5,783 bases of DNA from Candidatus Omnitrophota bacterium (GTDB lineage: Bacteria; Omnitrophota; Gorgyraeia; Zapsychrales; Fredricksoniimonadaceae). The DNA is taken from the NCBI GenBank assembly GCA_016789035.1, contig JAEUSC010000056.1:1-5783 (forward strand), given 5' to 3'. This document shows, piece after piece, positions 5,668-5,783 of this stretch. The position numbers were made by a program, and so were the translations under genes. The stretch's first letter is position 1; each line of letters begins with the position of its first letter. Under the pieces are notes generated by a model. That model was given only the letters and a program-made list of their open reading frames with translations, was not told the DNA's origin and made no database searches.

Positions 5668-5783
5668 ATGAAAAAACATTTTATCGGAGTTGATGTCGGA
5701 GGAACTAAAATTTCAGCAGCCTTGGTGGATACATCCGGCAAAGTCGTAGCGCGGGCCAAAACGGCAACACCTGTCAAAGCCAA
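5668..5783 (+). CDS. ROK family sugar kinase (probable glucokinase), N-terminal part
   Basis: Partial: 38 whole codons are visible and the gene runs off the right edge. The N-terminus IGVDVGGTKISAALVD (residues 6-21) contains the phosphate-binding DxGGTK loop of the ROK and ASKHA kinase fold (D9, G11, G12, T13, K14). ROK kinases phosphorylate glucose or related sugars using ATP in the cytoplasm. Because the kinase fold begins at once, with no helix-turn-helix domain before it, this is a kinase rather than a ROK repressor such as NagC or Mlc. The start must lie at or before this ATG, since the next start-like codons fall after the ATP loop. An in-frame TTG at 5611 is possible, but no ribosome site is seen there and the extra residues do not resemble the family. 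It is divergent from the PurD-like unit. The sugar cannot be read from this fragment; glucose is an inference. Confidence 0.88.
   Translation, partial: MKKHFIGVDVGGTKISAALVDTSGKVVARAKTATPVKA

Overview
The window looks like bacterial chromosome from a poorly cultured lineage. The gene set is a GH57 enzyme of the DUF3536 type, a DUF2582 winged-helix protein, a GlgB, a PurD-like ATP-grasp protein, a UPF0316 membrane protein and a ROK kinase. This mix reminds me of Omnitrophota and related groups, but that is a guess from gene content, not a phylogenetic result. Gene starts mostly carry purine-rich Shine-Dalgarno sites, and both strong promoters have sigma-70-like -10 boxes. No RNA gene, CRISPR array, insertion sequence or other mobile element was seen.

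Layout. Five genes lie on the minus strand and are read from right to left. A sixth begins at the right edge on the plus strand. In minus-strand order they are: a PurD-like ATP-grasp enzyme (4182-5474); a UPF0316 membrane protein one base downstream (3602-4180); a 277-base gap with a near-consensus promoter; the glycogen branching enzyme glgB (1363-3324); a small winged-helix protein (994-1302); and the N-terminal 312 residues of a GH57 glucan-active enzyme that runs off the left edge (1-936). On the plus strand a ROK-family sugar kinase starts at 5668 and runs off the right edge. A 193-base divergent control region separates it from the PurD-like gene.

How the genes may work together. GlgB, the GH57 enzyme and the ROK kinase (probably a glucokinase) fit storage of alpha-glucan and use of glucose. 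glgB, the winged-helix gene and the GH57 gene have gaps of about 60 bases and probably form one transcript from the promoter at 3424-3452. The PurD-like and UPF0316 genes form a tight two-gene unit with no visible link to glycogen.

Most worth a second look: (1) a PurD-like protein that keeps the ATP-grasp core but lacks the usual N-terminal substrate loop of true PurD, coupled to a membrane protein; (2) a 9-bp inverted repeat framing the promoter of that unit; (3) a probably leaderless ROK kinase mRNA; and (4) a small DNA-binding-type protein between two unrelated families of glucan enzyme. The genes belong to known families, and I see no clear evidence of a wholly new system.
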